Source: Candidatus Eisenbacteria bacterium (GTDB lineage: Bacteria; Eisenbacteria; RBG-16-71-46; JACRLI01). Taken from it: a DNA stretch of 33,392 bases. The stretch is taken from NCBI GenBank assembly GCA_016235265.1, contig JACRLI010000017.1:1-33392 (forward strand), written 5' to 3'. A model generated the notes under the pieces. That model did no database searches, was not told the DNA's origin, and worked only from the letters and a program-made list of their open reading frames with translations. Made by a program: the position numbers and the translations under genes. Below are positions 10,493 through 18,978 of the stretch, one piece after another. The first letter of the stretch is position 1. Each line of letters starts with the position of its first letter.

Positions 10493-11488
10493 TCACTTGC
10501 CCTTCCCGGGCTCCCCGCACAACCCCTCCAGCGCCCGGTCGAGCTCCACCTCGTCCAGCCGCGTTGGGGTGTACCAGCGCACCACTCCCTCCCGATCCAC
10601 GAACACGAAGGTGGGCGTGCTGGATCCACCGTAGCGCTCCATGGACGCGGTGCTGATCACCACCGGCACCGGCCCCAGGTCCTTGTAGACCGTCTTCCAC
10701 ACGCTGTCCACGCGGGCCGTCTCGGCGTCGCGCTGCGCAGTCTCCTCGTAGTGGCGGGTCAGCGCCACCACCCTGAGCCCGCGGTCCGCGTACCGCGAAA
10801 CGGAGCGCGCCAGCGTGGCCGCCTGCGCCCTGCAGTCGCCGCAGCCCTCGGCGAACAGGAACAGCAGCACCGGCTGGCCGCGCAGGCCGGCCAGCGTGGG
10901 CGGGCGCTCGCCGGGGTGGTCCTCGATCTCGAGCTCCGGCGCCGGGCTCCCGGCCAGCGTGAGCATGTTGATCCGCTTGTTCAGCCGCGACCGCAGCGCC
11001 ACCGGCCCCTTCACCTTGTCCAGCTCGCCCCGCACGAAGCGGGCAGCCTGCGCCGCGCCCGCTTCGCGCTGGAGGCTCTGCGCCTCCACTTCGATGGCCG
11101 CCCCCAGGGCGATCTCGAGGTCATGGTCCTTCGCGAGCTCCGCGCCGCGCGCCATCCGCTCGGCGCAGCGGGCGCGCGTCTCGGAGATGTAGCGCTTCGT
11201 CTTCAGAGGCTCCCCCAGCAGCTGCGCGCCGCGAGCCAGCCACGAGAGTCCCACCAGCCACGGGCCGTCCTCGCCGTACTTCGCGCGGTGCACCTCGAGG
11301 ATGGACTCGGCGCTCAGGAGGTCCCCGGCGGAGATCTTCGAGCGGATGCCGCTCACCGGCGAAGGCGGCGGTGGCGCGGGGGCCGTCGCCGGGGCCGCGG
11401 GTGCGGCGCCCTGCGCGTGCCCGGCGGCGGCCACGAGGGTCCAGGCGAGTGCGAGGCACACGCCGCGGCGTGCGAGGTTCAGGGGCAT
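10493..11488 (-). CDS. secreted thioredoxin-fold (TlpA/redoxin-like) protein
   Basis: 331 residues. A signal peptide (positive LARRG, hydrophobic core, AHA before Q26) is followed by an Ala/Pro-rich linker to about 48, then a helical, TPR-like region to about 175. The C-terminal redoxin domain has CGDC at 216-219 in LFLFAEGCGDCRAQ, and a later STPTFVFVDREGVVRWY segment with the cis-Pro expected in thioredoxin folds. Probably a periplasmic thiol oxidoreductase or a sensor of thiol state; partner unknown. GGAGGA lies 5-6 bases before the ATG. It lies 31 bases downstream of the MFS gene on the same strand, so the two are probably co-transcribed. Confidence 0.85.
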   Translation of the reverse strand: MPLNLARRGVCLALAWTLVAAAGHAQGAAPAAPATAPAPPPPSPVSGIRSKISAGDLLSAESILEVHRAKYGEDGPWLVGLSWLARGAQLLGEPLKTKRYISETRARCAERMARGAELAKDHDLEIALGAAIEVEAQSLQREAGAAQAARFVRGELDKVKGPVALRSRLNKRINMLTLAGSPAPELEIEDHPGERPPTLAGLRGQPVLLFLFAEGCGDCRAQAATLARSVSRYADRGLRVVALTRHYEETAQRDAETARVDSVWKTVYKDLGPVPVVISTASMERYGGSSTPTFVFVDREGVVRWYTPTRLDEVELDRALEGLCGEPGKGK

Positions 11489-11519
11489 CTGTGTCCTCCA
11501 GGGTTTCGGGGCCAGTTCG

Positions 11520-12950
11520 TCACGCGGCGGCCGACTTCTCCTTCACCGGGTCCAGGTTCACCCCCTCCGTCAGCCAACCCTTGAGCAGTACCGCCGTCAC
11601 CAGCCCGGCCAGCGCGAACACGCCCAGAAGCAGCCACATGGCCTCCGGCGAGCTCCAGAATGGCTGCGTGCCGGCGAGGATGCGCGGCTGGATGCCCTCC
11701 GGACAGAATCGCAGCAGCATGTGGCCCGAGAGCAGACTGATGAAGGTCTTGGCCACGAAATAGGGCACCAGGGACATGCCCAGGTAGGAGCCCTCCTGGC
11801 CGGGCGGCGCCACCGCCGCGGTGTACTCCTGCAGCTTGGGCGACCACAGGATCTCGCCGATGGACAGCACCACCAGCTGGATCATGGTCATGGTGGTGTA
11901 GGAGGCCACCAGGTTGTCGCCAAACCAGCGCCACGGCAGCACCAGCGCGAACAGCGAGATCGAGGAAATGATGCCGCCGAACACCAGCATCTTGAAGATG
12001 TTGAACTTGTTGGCCAGCGGGATGAACAGGATCAGCCCCACCACGATGAGGATCGGGTTGACCGCCTGGAACATGCCCATGGGGGCATTCTCCCCGATCA
12101 CCCGCAGCCAGTACTTGGGCGAGAGGAGCGCCATGTACAGGAACACGGCGCGCACCCCGAGCAGGCAGGCCACCAGCACGATGAACCGCCAGAACGCGGC
12201 ATGCCCCACCACGCCCGCCAGGATCTGCCACGGGGTCTTGCGCTCCGGCGCCTGCTCCTCCCGCTCCACCTCCCCCGCCGCGTGCACCTGGAGCTCGTTG
12301 CGGATGAACAGCATCGTCAGGAGGGTGCACAGAACCGCCGTTGCCACGCCGATGTTGATGATCCAGGTGTTGTCGGCCTTGAAGTTGAGCCGCACCACGT
12401 CGATCACGATTCCGCCCAGGGCGGCGCCGATGTTCATCACCAGGTACCACATGCTGTAGCCGGCCCCGCGCGACCGCGCGCTGGTGTAGCGGCGCACCGA
12501 GGACTGGAACACCGTCTGGACCATCGCCGTCCCCGGCGCCAGCAGCAGGAACAGCGGCCAGATCAGGGCGTTCCGGAACGGCATGCCGGGGAAGAACCCG
12601 CACAGCGCGATGCCCCCGCGCGAGAGGATCAGCAGGGCCATGGCCAGGTACAGCGACCTGCGGATGCCCAGCGAATCGGTGACGAATCCCGAGAAGAACA
12701 GCAGCAGCGACACGGTGGTGGTGAAGATGGTGAACACGTAGCCCGCGCGCACGTCGGAAAACCCGAGGTTCTGGGAGAGAAACACCACCGCGATGTTGAG
12801 GAACGAGAAGTAGGCCAGGCAATCGAGGAAGTTGATGGACTGGATGATCCAGTACTCGCGGGGGCAGTCCTTGAGGACCTTGAAGTCCAGGAAGTAGCTG
12901 CGGATCATCCCCCACGCGGACGCGGGCCTCACGGCTGCGGCTGGTTCCAC
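11520..12950 (-). CDS. MFS transporter, POT/PTR2-like
   Basis: 476 residues with about 12-13 hydrophobic membrane segments. The MFS loop motif appears between segments 2 and 3 (GFVTDSLGIRRSLYLAM). The helix YSMWYLVMNIGAALGG resembles the FYxxINxG signature of proton-dependent oligopeptide transporters, so a di/tripeptide or similar solute is the best guess; the ExxER motif of POT carriers was not seen. A basic, charged central loop (EVEREEQAPERK) separates the halves. The start is taken as GTG 12950 with GGGA about 8 bases ahead; ATG 12908 (MIRSYFLDFK) is an alternative. It lies 31 bases after nth and before the redoxin gene, all on the minus strand. Confidence 0.85.
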   Translation of the reverse strand: MEPAAAVRPASAWGMIRSYFLDFKVLKDCPREYWIIQSINFLDCLAYFSFLNIAVVFLSQNLGFSDVRAGYVFTIFTTTVSLLLFFSGFVTDSLGIRRSLYLAMALLILSRGGIALCGFFPGMPFRNALIWPLFLLLAPGTAMVQTVFQSSVRRYTSARSRGAGYSMWYLVMNIGAALGGIVIDVVRLNFKADNTWIINIGVATAVLCTLLTMLFIRNELQVHAAGEVEREEQAPERKTPWQILAGVVGHAAFWRFIVLVACLLGVRAVFLYMALLSPKYWLRVIGENAPMGMFQAVNPILIVVGLILFIPLANKFNIFKMLVFGGIISSISLFALVLPWRWFGDNLVASYTTMTMIQLVVLSIGEILWSPKLQEYTAAVAPPGQEGSYLGMSLVPYFVAKTFISLLSGHMLLRFCPEGIQPRILAGTQPFWSSPEAMWLLLGVFALAGLVTAVLLKGWLTEGVNLDPVKEKSAAA

Positions 12951-12981
12951 GGCGGTCCCTTTCCGGGGACATGGGCTGGGA

Positions 12982-13824
12982 TCAGTCCGACTCCTCCACT
13001 CCCGACCGCGGGCACAGGTCCGCCAGGGCGCACCGCGAACAATGCGGCTTGCGCGACGGACACACCCGCCGGCCGTGGTGGATGAGCAGGTGCGAGAACA
13101 GCGTCCACTCCTCGCGCGGCAGGCGCGCCATCAGGTCGAGCTCCACCTTCACCGGGTCGTCGTTGGACGTGAGACCCAGGCGCCGCGACAGGCGTCCCAC
13201 GTGCGTGTCCACTACGACTCCGGGAATTCCGTAGGCGTTGCCCAGCACCACGTTGGCCGTCTTGCGGCCCACCCCGCGCAGCGCGGTGAGCTCCTCCATC
13301 GTCCGGGGCACCTGGCCCCCGTGCTTCTCCACCAGGTCGCGGCAGCACTCCTGGATGCTCCGGGCCTTGGAGCGGAAGAAGCCGGTGGAGCGGATCACGT
13401 CCTCCAGCTCCGGCCGGCCGGCCCTGGACAGCGCAGCGGCGTCGGGGAAGCGCTCGAACAGCCCGGGCGTGACCATGTTCACGCGATCGTCGGTGCACTG
13501 CGCCGAGAGGATGGTGGCCACCAGCAGCTGCAACGGGTGGACGTGTTCGAGGGAGCACTTCGCGTCCGGGTGCAGCCGCTTGAGGCGCGCGATCAAGTCG
13601 GACACCCGCGCGGGGGCCCATTCCGGAAGCGCGGACGACTCCTTCCTCGCCGGCGCCGGCCTCTTCGCGGCGCCGGGCTTCCCCCCGGCCACGGCCTTCG
13701 TGGCGGCAGCGGGCCGCTGCGCGATGGACGCCCGCCTCGCCACCCCCGCATTCCCCGCGGCCCTCGTCCTCCTGCCGGCGGAGGGCCTTTTCGCTCCCCC
13801 GGTGCGGGGGCTGGATTTCGGCAT
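12982..13824 (-). CDS. nth: endonuclease III
   Basis: Bifunctional DNA glycosylase/AP lyase for oxidised pyrimidines. Helix-hairpin-helix LRGVGRKTANVVLG with catalytic K188, catalytic D206 in VVVDTHVGR, and the 4Fe-4S motif C255-x6-C262-x2-C265-x5-C271 at the C-terminus. The core begins near residue 70; before it lies an unusual Ala/Arg/Lys-rich tail of about 65 residues, probably disordered and DNA-binding. Start ATG 13824 is chosen because GAGGA precedes it at 5 bases and an extended -10 lies about 60 bases upstream. First gene of a nth - MFS - redoxin run; no functional link between the three is evident. Confidence 0.96.
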   Translation of the reverse strand: MPKSSPRTGGAKRPSAGRRTRAAGNAGVARRASIAQRPAAATKAVAGGKPGAAKRPAPARKESSALPEWAPARVSDLIARLKRLHPDAKCSLEHVHPLQLLVATILSAQCTDDRVNMVTPGLFERFPDAAALSRAGRPELEDVIRSTGFFRSKARSIQECCRDLVEKHGGQVPRTMEELTALRGVGRKTANVVLGNAYGIPGVVVDTHVGRLSRRLGLTSNDDPVKVELDLMARLPREEWTLFSHLLIHHGRRVCPSRKPHCSRCALADLCPRSGVEESD

Positions 13825-13883
13825 GGCGTCCTCATGGTTCGTTCGGGTTTCCGGATCGGAAAATCGCGGCGCGGGCCGGCCGC

Positions 13884-13892
13884 ATTGTAGCA
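13884..13892 (-). promoter_or_regulatory. nth: extended -10 promoter of nth
   Basis: Minus strand TGC-TACAAT: TGn plus 5 of 6 -10 bases. The predicted start near 13877 gives a leader of about 53 bases that contains the GAGGA ribosome site. A weak -35 (TCAACC, 18-base spacer, 13908-13913) overlaps the -35 of the divergent phosphatase promoter. Confidence 0.5.
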
Positions 13893-13909
13893 GGTCGGAC
13901 GGGCCCCGG

Positions 13910-13938
13910 TTGACGCGGCCCGTGTCCCACGCAATCAT
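13910..13938 (+). promoter_or_regulatory. sigma70-type promoter of the GAF/PP2C phosphatase gene
   Basis: TTGACG (5 of 6), 17 bases, AATCAT (4 of 6). Predicted transcript start at about 13945. That leaves 5 bases before ATG 13950 but about 32 bases, with a Shine-Dalgarno, before TTG 13977. It is back to back with the nth promoter. Confidence 0.45.
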
Positions 13939-13949
13939 GGGCCCTTACC

Positions 13950-15725
13950 ATGGACGGCCGTCCACACGGAGGATCCTTGCCCCTGCCGCCTTTCGACAAT
14001 CCCTGGAAAAGCCTGTGGGAAGCCTCGCGCGCCCTGGACTCGCTGCTGTCCCTCGACGAGCTGATGCCCATCGTCAACCGCCTGGTATGCCAGACGCTGG
14101 ACTGCGAGTGCGCCTCGCTGCTGGTGGTGGACGAGGAAATGGGGGTGCTGCGCCCGCACCTGGCGGTGGGCCGGACCGGCGAGGCGGTGAAGTCCATCCT
14201 GTGGAGCCCGGGGCGCGGGATCGCCGGCCGGGTGCTCTCGCGCAACTGCGCGGAGCGGCTTGAGGACGTGAGCCGCGACCCGGACGCCGACTTCTCCGTG
14301 GAGGCCTCCCTGGGAGTCACCGTGCGCGGCCTGCTGGCCGCGCCGCTGGGCCGCGACGGCGTGCCCGTGGGCGTGATCGAAGCCATCAACAAGACGCACG
14401 GGGAGTTCACCGAGGAGGACCTCGAGTTCCTGCACCTGCTCAGCTACGACATCGCCTCGGCGGTGGACAACGCGCGCATCTACGACCGCGAGCGCTGGGA
14501 GCGCTCGCAGAACGAGGTGCTCTCGCACGTCGCGGCGCGCGTGGCGCGCTCGGTGGCGCTCAAGGACGTGCTCGAGGACATCCTCGACGCGGTCGAGGAG
14601 CTGGTGCCCTACCACGCCGCGGAATTCTACCTGTGCACCGACGACCGCACCGAGTTCCAGCTGCTCGCGGCCCGCGGGTACAGCTTCGAGCGCCGGCCGG
14701 ACTTCCGGCTGCCCATCGGCTTCGGGCTGGTGGGCTGGGTGTGCCAGACGGGGCGCGGGGTGATCGTGCCCAACGTGGAGCGCGACGACCGCTACGTGAA
14801 CTCGCGGCCCGAGACGCGCTCGGAGATCGTGGCTCCGCTGCGCTCGGGCGACCGGGTGATAGGCGCGTTCAACCTGGAGTCCGACCGGCTGAACGCGTTT
14901 GGCGAGCGCGACCTCGAATTGCTGGGCGCGTTCGCCGCCCACGCGGCCATCGCCATCGACCGCGCCCACCTGTACGAGGAGCTGGAGGAGAAGCGCCGCC
15001 TGGAGCGGGAACTGGCGTTCGCGCGCTCGGTGCAGCGCACCTTCCAGCCGCGCCGCAGCCCCGAACTGCCGGGCTTCGACATCGCCGGCCTCAACGAGGC
15101 CTCCGAGGAGGTCAGCGGTGACTACTACGACTTCGTGCACATCCATGAGAACCACTACGGGCTGGCCCTGGCCGACGTCAGCGGCAAGGGAGTGCCGGCC
15201 GCGCTGATCATGGCCAGCTTCCGGGCCAGCCTGATCGCGGAGATCCGGAACAACTATTCCATCCGCACGGTGATGGCCAAGGTGAACCGGTTGCTGCTGG
15301 AGAGCGTGGAACCGGGCCAGTTTGTCACCGCCTTCTACGGGGTGCTCGACGTGGAACGTCGGCGCCTCACCTACGCCAACGCCGGCCACAACCCGCCGCT
15401 GCTGCTGCGCTCGGGCGGCAAGGCCGAGCAGTTGCCCGCCACGGGCTCGATCCTGGGCGTGTTCCCCGGCGAGGTGTTCCGGGAACGCACTGTGGAACTG
15501 CGCCCCGGCGACCTGTTGCTGCTCTACACCGACGGCCTCACCGAGGCGACCAACGCGGAGGGCGATCTGTTCGGATTGAGCCGCGTCGAGGGCCTGCTGA
15601 GCTCTTTCCGGGAGCGCCCGGCGTCCGAAATATGCCGCGGATTGCTCGCCGCGGTGCGCGAATTCGCGGGCCAGCGCTGCCTCAAGGACGACGTCACCAT
15701 GCAGGTCGTGAAAAGTCTCGAATAG
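13950..15725 (+). CDS. GAF-GAF-PP2C (RsbU/SpoIIE-type) serine phosphatase
   Basis: 591 residues from ATG 13950. GAF domain 1 is at about 22-170, GAF domain 2 at about 185-330, a short coiled coil at about 330-355 (YEELEEKRRLERELAFARSVQ), then a PP2C/SpoIIE phosphatase at about 365-590. The manganese-binding Asp residues appear in SGDYYDF, LADVSGKGVPAALIMA, YTDGLTEATN and LKDDVTMQV. Cytoplasmic, with no membrane segment. Family role: dephosphorylates an anti-anti-sigma STAS protein in partner switching, with the GAF domains sensing a small ligand. No such partner is in the window. The true start may be TTG 13977, ten codons in, which has GGAGG 4 bases upstream; ATG 13950 has no ribosome site. 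Confidence 0.92.
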   Translation: MDGRPHGGSLPLPPFDNPWKSLWEASRALDSLLSLDELMPIVNRLVCQTLDCECASLLVVDEEMGVLRPHLAVGRTGEAVKSILWSPGRGIAGRVLSRNCAERLEDVSRDPDADFSVEASLGVTVRGLLAAPLGRDGVPVGVIEAINKTHGEFTEEDLEFLHLLSYDIASAVDNARIYDRERWERSQNEVLSHVAARVARSVALKDVLEDILDAVEELVPYHAAEFYLCTDDRTEFQLLAARGYSFERRPDFRLPIGFGLVGWVCQTGRGVIVPNVERDDRYVNSRPETRSEIVAPLRSGDRVIGAFNLESDRLNAFGERDLELLGAFAAHAAIAIDRAHLYEELEEKRRLERELAFARSVQRTFQPRRSPELPGFDIAGLNEASEEVSGDYYDFVHIHENHYGLALADVSGKGVPAALIMASFRASLIAEIRNNYSIRTVMAKVNRLLLESVEPGQFVTAFYGVLDVERRRLTYANAGHNPPLLLRSGGKAEQLPATGSILGVFPGEVFRERTVELRPGDLLLLYTDGLTEATNAEGDLFGLSRVEGLLSSFRERPASEICRGLLAAVREFAGQRCLKDDVTMQVVKSLE

Positions 15726-15978
15726 TCCTCGATTCGAGATTCACCCCGGTGCGGAACCCCTTGCCGCGGATTGGCTTGAGCGCGGGGCGAATTGGGCGGT
15801 CCGGCGCGCCGATGGGAGCATCCAATCAAGTACGTGAGCCTACCCTTCCGCCCGCCGCATGCCGAAAACCCCCTCGGAGCGTGCCGGCGCCGCGGAGCGG
15901 CTGGCCCGGCGGCCCGCCCCCCTTTCCAAAGCCGACCCAAGCCTCCCTTTCCCATCACCCTGAAGCGGGGGACCCGAC

Positions 15979-18441
15979 ATGGCCCTGGATCCCGTTCCAC
16001 AGCCTGAGCGCGCCGTGCACGGTCCCTTGCCCGTGGTCCCGGTCACCACCACGGTGGTGTTCCCGGCCGGCATTTCCTCCGTGCATGTGAGCCCCTCCGT
16101 GGCGCCGCGCCCGGGCGCCGACGGCTTCCACCCGGGCGCCTCGGTGGTGCTGCTGGGCGGCGTGGATCCGCGCTCCGCGGACGCCGGTCCGCTGCCGCGC
16201 GTGGGAGTGCTGGCGCGCGTGCTGCGCTGCCTGGAGACGCCGGGCGGATCGCTCCAGCTGACCGTCGAGGGCCTCGCGCGGGTGCGCGTGGACGCCTGGC
16301 GGCAGGTGGACGGGCAGCTGGCGGGCGAGGTGGTCCCCATCGAGCAGGATGGCCCCGGTGAGGGCGAGCCGGCCGCGCCGCGCGCGCTCGCCCGGCTCGA
16401 GACGGTTCTCAACCTGGCGGGACAGCTGCTGCGCACGGACGGCCGTCACTCCGAGGGCCTGCACGAAGTCTTCGAGCTTCACCGCGGCGACCCGGGCCGC
16501 CTGGCCGACGTGATCGCCTCCTCGCTGCACCTGCCGCTGGAGCAGCAGCTCGGCATCGTCGAGACCGTGGATGAGGAGGAGCGGCTGCAGCGGCTGGAGT
16601 CGGTGCTCCGCCGCGAGCTGGAACCCTGGCGCGGGTCCGCGCAGCCGGCCGCCGGTCCCGAGCCCCCGGGCGAGACGCGGCGCGAGGCCGCCGAGCGGCA
16701 CGCCGTGCAGGCCGAGAGCGCGGAGCTGTTCGAGCTGCTGTCCACGGCGCAGGCCCCTCCGCACGTGGCCGCGGAGATCCGCCGCGACATCGAGAAGCTC
16801 CGCCACATGGTGCCCGGCTCGCAGGAGCACGCCGACCAGCGCGCCCACGTGGACTGGGTGCTGGGCCTGCCGTGGCGCGCCGCCGCGCCGCGCAGCTTCG
16901 ACCTCGACCACGTCCAGCGGGTGCTCGACGAGGAGCATTACGGCCAGGCCAAGGCCAAGGAACGAATCCTGGAATACCTGGCCGTGCTGCGCCTGCGCCG
17001 GGACGCCCCCAGCCCGATCCTGTGCCTGGCCGGGCCCTCCGGCACCGGCAAGAGTTCGCTGGCCCGCGCGGTGGCCAAGGCCCTGGGGCGCGAGTTCGTG
17101 CTGGTGTCGCTGGCCGGCGTGCGCGAGGAGGCCGAAATCCGCGGCCGCCGCCGCCCGCTCAACGCGGCCCAGCCCGGGCTGATCCTCGAAACGCTGCGCA
17201 ACGTGGGCTCGTCGGGGCCGGTGTTCGTGATTGACGACATCGACAAGCTGGGTCACGACGGCAACACCACGGACCCCACCGGCGCGCTGCTCGACGTGGT
17301 GGACCCGGAGCGCAACCACTCGTTCCTGGACCACTACCTCGGCGTGCCGTACGACCTGTCGAACGTGCTGTTCATCCTCACCGCCAACATGCTCGAGCTG
17401 GTGCCCGACACGCTGGTGGACCGGATGGAAGTGATCGAGATTCCGGGCTACACCGACGCGGACAAGGTGCAGATCGTGCGGCATTACCTGCTGCCGCGGG
17501 CGCTGGAGCGCCACGGCCTGGAGGCCGGCGACCTCACGCTGGGCACCGACGCGATCCTGAAGCTGACGCGGGAGTACGCGCTGGAGGCCGGGCTGCGCAA
17601 TCTGCAGCGGCAGATCGAGTCCATCTGCCGCAAGTGCGCCCGCCGCTACGCGCGCGGCGACCTGGGCCCGTGGGACCTCTCCGTGGATGACATCGAGACC
17701 TTCCTGGGACCGCCGGTGCACATCCCGGAGGTGGCCGAGCGCGAGCCGGAAGTCGGCGTCGCCACCGGGCTGGCGTGGACCCCGGCGGGCGGCGACCTCC
17801 TGCCCATCGAGACCATCCGCATGCCCGGCGGCGGCCGCATGGTGGCCACCGGCCAGCTGGGCGAGGTGATGCGCGAGTCGGTGCAGGCCGCGTTCAGCCT
17901 GGTGCGCACGCGTGCCGAACTGCTGGGCATTCCGCCGGAGGCCTTCGCCGACGTGGACCTGCACGTGCACTTCCCCGCCGGCGGCATCCCCAAGGACGGC
18001 CCATCCGCCGGTGTGACCATCACGCTGGCGCTGGCCTCGCTGCTCTCCAACCGGCCGGTGCGCAACGACGTGGCCACCACCGGCGAGGTGAGCCTGCGGG
18101 GCAAGGTGCTGCCCGTGGGAGGCGTGCGCGAGAAGGTCATGGCCGCGCACCGCGCCGGGATCCGCACCGTGATCCTGCCCAAGGCGAACCTCAAGAACCT
18201 GGCCGACCTGGCGGAGTCGGTTCGCGCGGAGCTGGAGTTCATCGGCGTGGAGCACATGGACGAGGTGTTCCCACACGCCCTGCTGGAGCCCGTGGAGGAG
18301 GAGCAGGAGGAGGATGCCGAAGCGGCCGCCCCGGCCCGCCGCGCCACCCGCCGCCGCAAGGCCCGCTCCCGCCGGGTGCGCACCGTGACCAGCAGCCGGG
18401 CGGCGCGATCGGCGAAGGGCCAGAAGAAGCCTAAGAAGTAG
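15979..18441 (+). CDS. lon: Lon-family ATP-dependent protease, divergent AAA+ pore
   Basis: 820 residues: Lon N-domain (about 15-215), helical linker, AAA+ module, and protease domain with the Ser-Lys dyad S676 (PKDGPSAG) and K719 (VGGVREK), 43 residues apart as in classical Lon. Walker A GPSGTGKS is 352-359, sensor-1 Asn is in LTANM, the Arg finger is in LVDRMEVIE, and sensor-2 Arg is in GLRNLQRQ. Odd: the Walker B glutamate is Asp (D419-D420 in FVIDDIDK). The Tyr-Ile pore loop found in EIRGHRRTYIG of canonical Lon is P-L-N-A (393-396). An acidic then Lys/Arg-rich tail (about 770-820) is added at the C-terminus. So it is either a specialised Lon paralogue or a weakened unfoldase. Only a modest ribosome site (GGGGGA) precedes the ATG. 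The 253 bases upstream show no promoter that I trust. Confidence 0.93.
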   Translation: MALDPVPQPERAVHGPLPVVPVTTTVVFPAGISSVHVSPSVAPRPGADGFHPGASVVLLGGVDPRSADAGPLPRVGVLARVLRCLETPGGSLQLTVEGLARVRVDAWRQVDGQLAGEVVPIEQDGPGEGEPAAPRALARLETVLNLAGQLLRTDGRHSEGLHEVFELHRGDPGRLADVIASSLHLPLEQQLGIVETVDEEERLQRLESVLRRELEPWRGSAQPAAGPEPPGETRREAAERHAVQAESAELFELLSTAQAPPHVAAEIRRDIEKLRHMVPGSQEHADQRAHVDWVLGLPWRAAAPRSFDLDHVQRVLDEEHYGQAKAKERILEYLAVLRLRRDAPSPILCLAGPSGTGKSSLARAVAKALGREFVLVSLAGVREEAEIRGRRRPLNAAQPGLILETLRNVGSSGPVFVIDDIDKLGHDGNTTDPTGALLDVVDPERNHSFLDHYLGVPYDLSNVLFILTANMLELVPDTLVDRMEVIEIPGYTDADKVQIVRHYLLPRALERHGLEAGDLTLGTDAILKLTREYALEAGLRNLQRQIESICRKCARRYARGDLGPWDLSVDDIETFLGPPVHIPEVAEREPEVGVATGLAWTPAGGDLLPIETIRMPGGGRMVATGQLGEVMRESVQAAFSLVRTRAELLGIPPEAFADVDLHVHFPAGGIPKDGPSAGVTITLALASLLSNRPVRNDVATTGEVSLRGKVLPVGGVREKVMAAHRAGIRTVILPKANLKNLADLAESVRAELEFIGVEHMDEVFPHALLEPVEEEQEEDAEAAAPARRATRRRKARSRRVRTVTSSRAARSAKGQKKPKK

Positions 18442-18447
18442 TCCCTG

Positions 18448-18514
18448 GCGGAAATCATGACGAAGGGGGCGGAGCCGCATGCGCGGCTTCCGCCCCCTTC
18501 GTCATGACTTCCGC
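18448..18514. terminator. large inverted repeat between convergent lon and VOC genes
   Basis: Arms 18448-18478 and 18483-18514 are complementary over about 31 positions with one mismatch and one bulged base, around a 4-base loop (ATGC). The hairpin begins 7 bases after the lon stop and ends 66 bases before the VOC stop, so it could act in both directions. There is no long T-run, so it may work as a transcription roadblock or mRNA-stabilising stem rather than a textbook intrinsic terminator. Confidence 0.6.
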
Positions 18515-18579
18515 TGCGATCGCCGGCACATGCCCTGCCTTCGCACCCGCCTCGCGCGACCGCGTGCCGCAACCGTGCG

Positions 18580-18975
18580 TTATCTCACCTCGCTCATGAT
18601 CTGCAGCACGTTGCCATCGGGATCATCGAACGCCGCCATCCACAATTCGTGGTCGGGCATGCGGGCCACCAGCGCCGGGGCGTTGCGGAACTTCACGCCG
18701 CGCGCGGCCAGCGCGGCGTGGGCGGAGGCGATGTCGGCCACCCTGAAATACAGGACGGAGTTGTTGGGAGGCGGAGGGGCTCCCTGTGGCAGGCCCACCA
18801 GCAGCCGCACGCCGCCGGCGTTGAAGAACGCCATGCCCGGCACCTCGAAAAGAAACGGCAGGCCCAGGACGTCGCGGTAGAAGGCCACCGCGCGCGCCAT
18901 ATCGTTCACGGTGACGGCGATCTGGCCCAGGGGCCCTAGGCCGGTGAACTCAGGGGCCGGGGTCATGTCGGCCAT
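18580..18975 (-). CDS. VOC (glyoxalase/bleomycin-resistance fold) protein
   Basis: 131 residues with the two beta-alpha-beta-beta-beta repeats of the vicinal oxygen chelate fold: GQIAVTVNDMARAVAFYRDVLGL at the start, the hydrophobic VPGMAFFNAGGVRLLVG strand pair, VLYFRVADIASAHAALAARGV, and FDDPDGNVLQIMSE at the end. The Glu near the C-terminus is the usual metal ligand; the N-terminal ligand position is Gln. Substrate unknown; such proteins often handle methylglyoxal, antibiotics or dioxygenase substrates. It starts 3 bases after the SRPBCC gene stop, with GGAGGG over that stop, so the two are translated together. Confidence 0.9.
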   Translation of the reverse strand: MADMTPAPEFTGLGPLGQIAVTVNDMARAVAFYRDVLGLPFLFEVPGMAFFNAGGVRLLVGLPQGAPPPPNNSVLYFRVADIASAHAALAARGVKFRNAPALVARMPDHELWMAAFDDPDGNVLQIMSEVR

Positions 18976-18978
18976 CCT

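Noticed and set aside
15726..15978. Searched the lon upstream region for a heat-shock element (CIRCE, sigma32-like boxes) or a normal promoter.
   Set aside because: No inverted TTAGCACTC-type repeat and no -35/-10 pair better than chance was found.
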